Source: an uncultured Candidatus Saccharibacteria bacterium (lineage in GTDB: Bacteria; Patescibacteria; Saccharimonadia; Saccharimonadales; CAMLKC01). From it: a DNA stretch of 5,906 nucleotides. Positions within the stretch are counted from its first letter, which is position 1, and the number at the start of each line of letters is the position of its first letter. The notes below the pieces were generated by a model. That model ran no database searches and was not told the DNA's origin. It saw nothing but the letters and a program-made list of their open reading frames with translations. Made by a program: the position numbers and the translations under genes. Shown piece by piece: positions 5,767-5,906 of this stretch. The stretch covers positions 1 through 5,906 of the forward strand of contig CAMLDM010000045.1 in NCBI GenBank assembly GCA_946479025.1, in the 5' to 3' direction.

Positions 5767-5906
5767 CTGAATGCGCAGGTTTGCGGCGCTACCGGGCCGC
5801 CGCTATATGAGCTAATGGTCACGGTACCATGCATGCTTTTTTTGAATATCCATATTTTTTTAGCTTCGCTGTACCAGGCAATTGCATAGCCGGGATCATC
5901 AAGCGT
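5763..5906 (-). CDS. C-terminal part of an unrecognised minus-strand protein, 5' end outside window
   Basis: A minus-strand frame enters from the right edge and runs 47 codons without a stop to TAA (5765-5763), overlapping the last 3 bases read by the convergent methyltransferase gene. The residues look protein-like: TLDDPGYAIAWYSEAKKIWI near the left part, then a Ser/Thr/Gly-rich end with SSYSGGPVAPQTCAFS. Aromatic residues alternate with polar ones as in extracellular beta-rich or pilin-like C termini, but I cannot name a family. The frame contains two runs of seven A (5855-5861 and 5837-5843 as T on the + strand), spots where a sequencing error or slippage could matter. The small size and missing start keep confidence moderate. 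Confidence 0.55.
   Translation of the reverse strand, partial: TLDDPGYAIAWYSEAKKIWIFKKSMHGTVTISSYSGGPVAPQTCAFS

Noticed and set aside
5811..5861. Possible terminator for the methyltransferase: ATGGT/ACCAT hairpin followed by T7 tracts
   Set aside because: The stem is only 5 bp and mostly AT, the first T7 begins 6 nt after it, and the region is better explained as coding sequence of the convergent minus-strand gene.
1..5906. CRISPR array, tRNA or rRNA gene, insertion sequence or attachment site
   Set aside because: No regularly spaced repeats, cloverleaf-like stretch, rRNA signature or transposase/terminal-repeat pair was seen, and all gaps between genes are under 160 bp.

Overview
The window looks like a piece of a bacterial genome of roughly 50% GC, and I think it is probably a Candidatus Saccharibacteria (TM7) or other Patescibacteria/CPR genome. 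The sequence supports short intergenic gaps, several small genes of unknown role, and a TrmA/RumA-type RNA methyltransferase whose iron-sulfur cysteines are replaced by Ser/Thr/Pro/Trp, which I associate with that group. The assignment is inference: there is no rRNA gene here to settle it. TGA is used as a normal stop.

Left edge (1-153): a very GC-rich (about 66%) stretch encodes a short internal part of oligopeptidase B (family S9A). It stops abruptly at a TGA long before the catalytic domain could be reached. It is either a gene remnant or an assembly junction.

Left half (310-2819, + strand): a two-gene operon with a one-base stop/start overlap. The first gene is a membrane-bound processive family 2 glycosyltransferase of the PgaC/IcaA/NodC type. 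The second is a membrane-anchored NodB-type polysaccharide deacetylase carrying a probable carbohydrate-binding beta-sandwich domain. Together they form a compact 'make a beta-linked N-acetylhexosamine polymer, then de-N-acetylate it outside' module. A strong bidirectional hairpin terminator (2852-2889) closes it.

Middle (2900-4357, - strand): a secreted, extremely Asn/Thr/Ser-rich protein with a duplicated NDSFNKD motif and a His-rich tail. Upstream of it on the same strand lies a small stand-alone GHKL ATPase of the anti-sigma factor (RsbW/SpoIIAB-like) type. Each has its own candidate promoter.

Right half (4468-5766, + strand): a complete uracil-5 RNA methyltransferase, transcribed divergently from the GHKL ATPase. 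It has no Shine-Dalgarno sequence, and a -10-like box ends 8 nt before its best ATG, suggesting a leaderless transcript. A short direct repeat in the divergent intergenic region could be a shared operator. At the right edge the C-terminal 47 codons of an unrecognised minus-strand gene overlap the methyltransferase stop.

Taken together, the polysaccharide operon and the repeat-rich secreted protein are both surface functions, and the GHKL ATPase could be a regulator of the latter. That link rests only on neighbourhood. The points I would look at first are the surface protein with its synonymously diverged internal repeat, the compact polymerase/deacetylase pair, and the composition break at position ~150.
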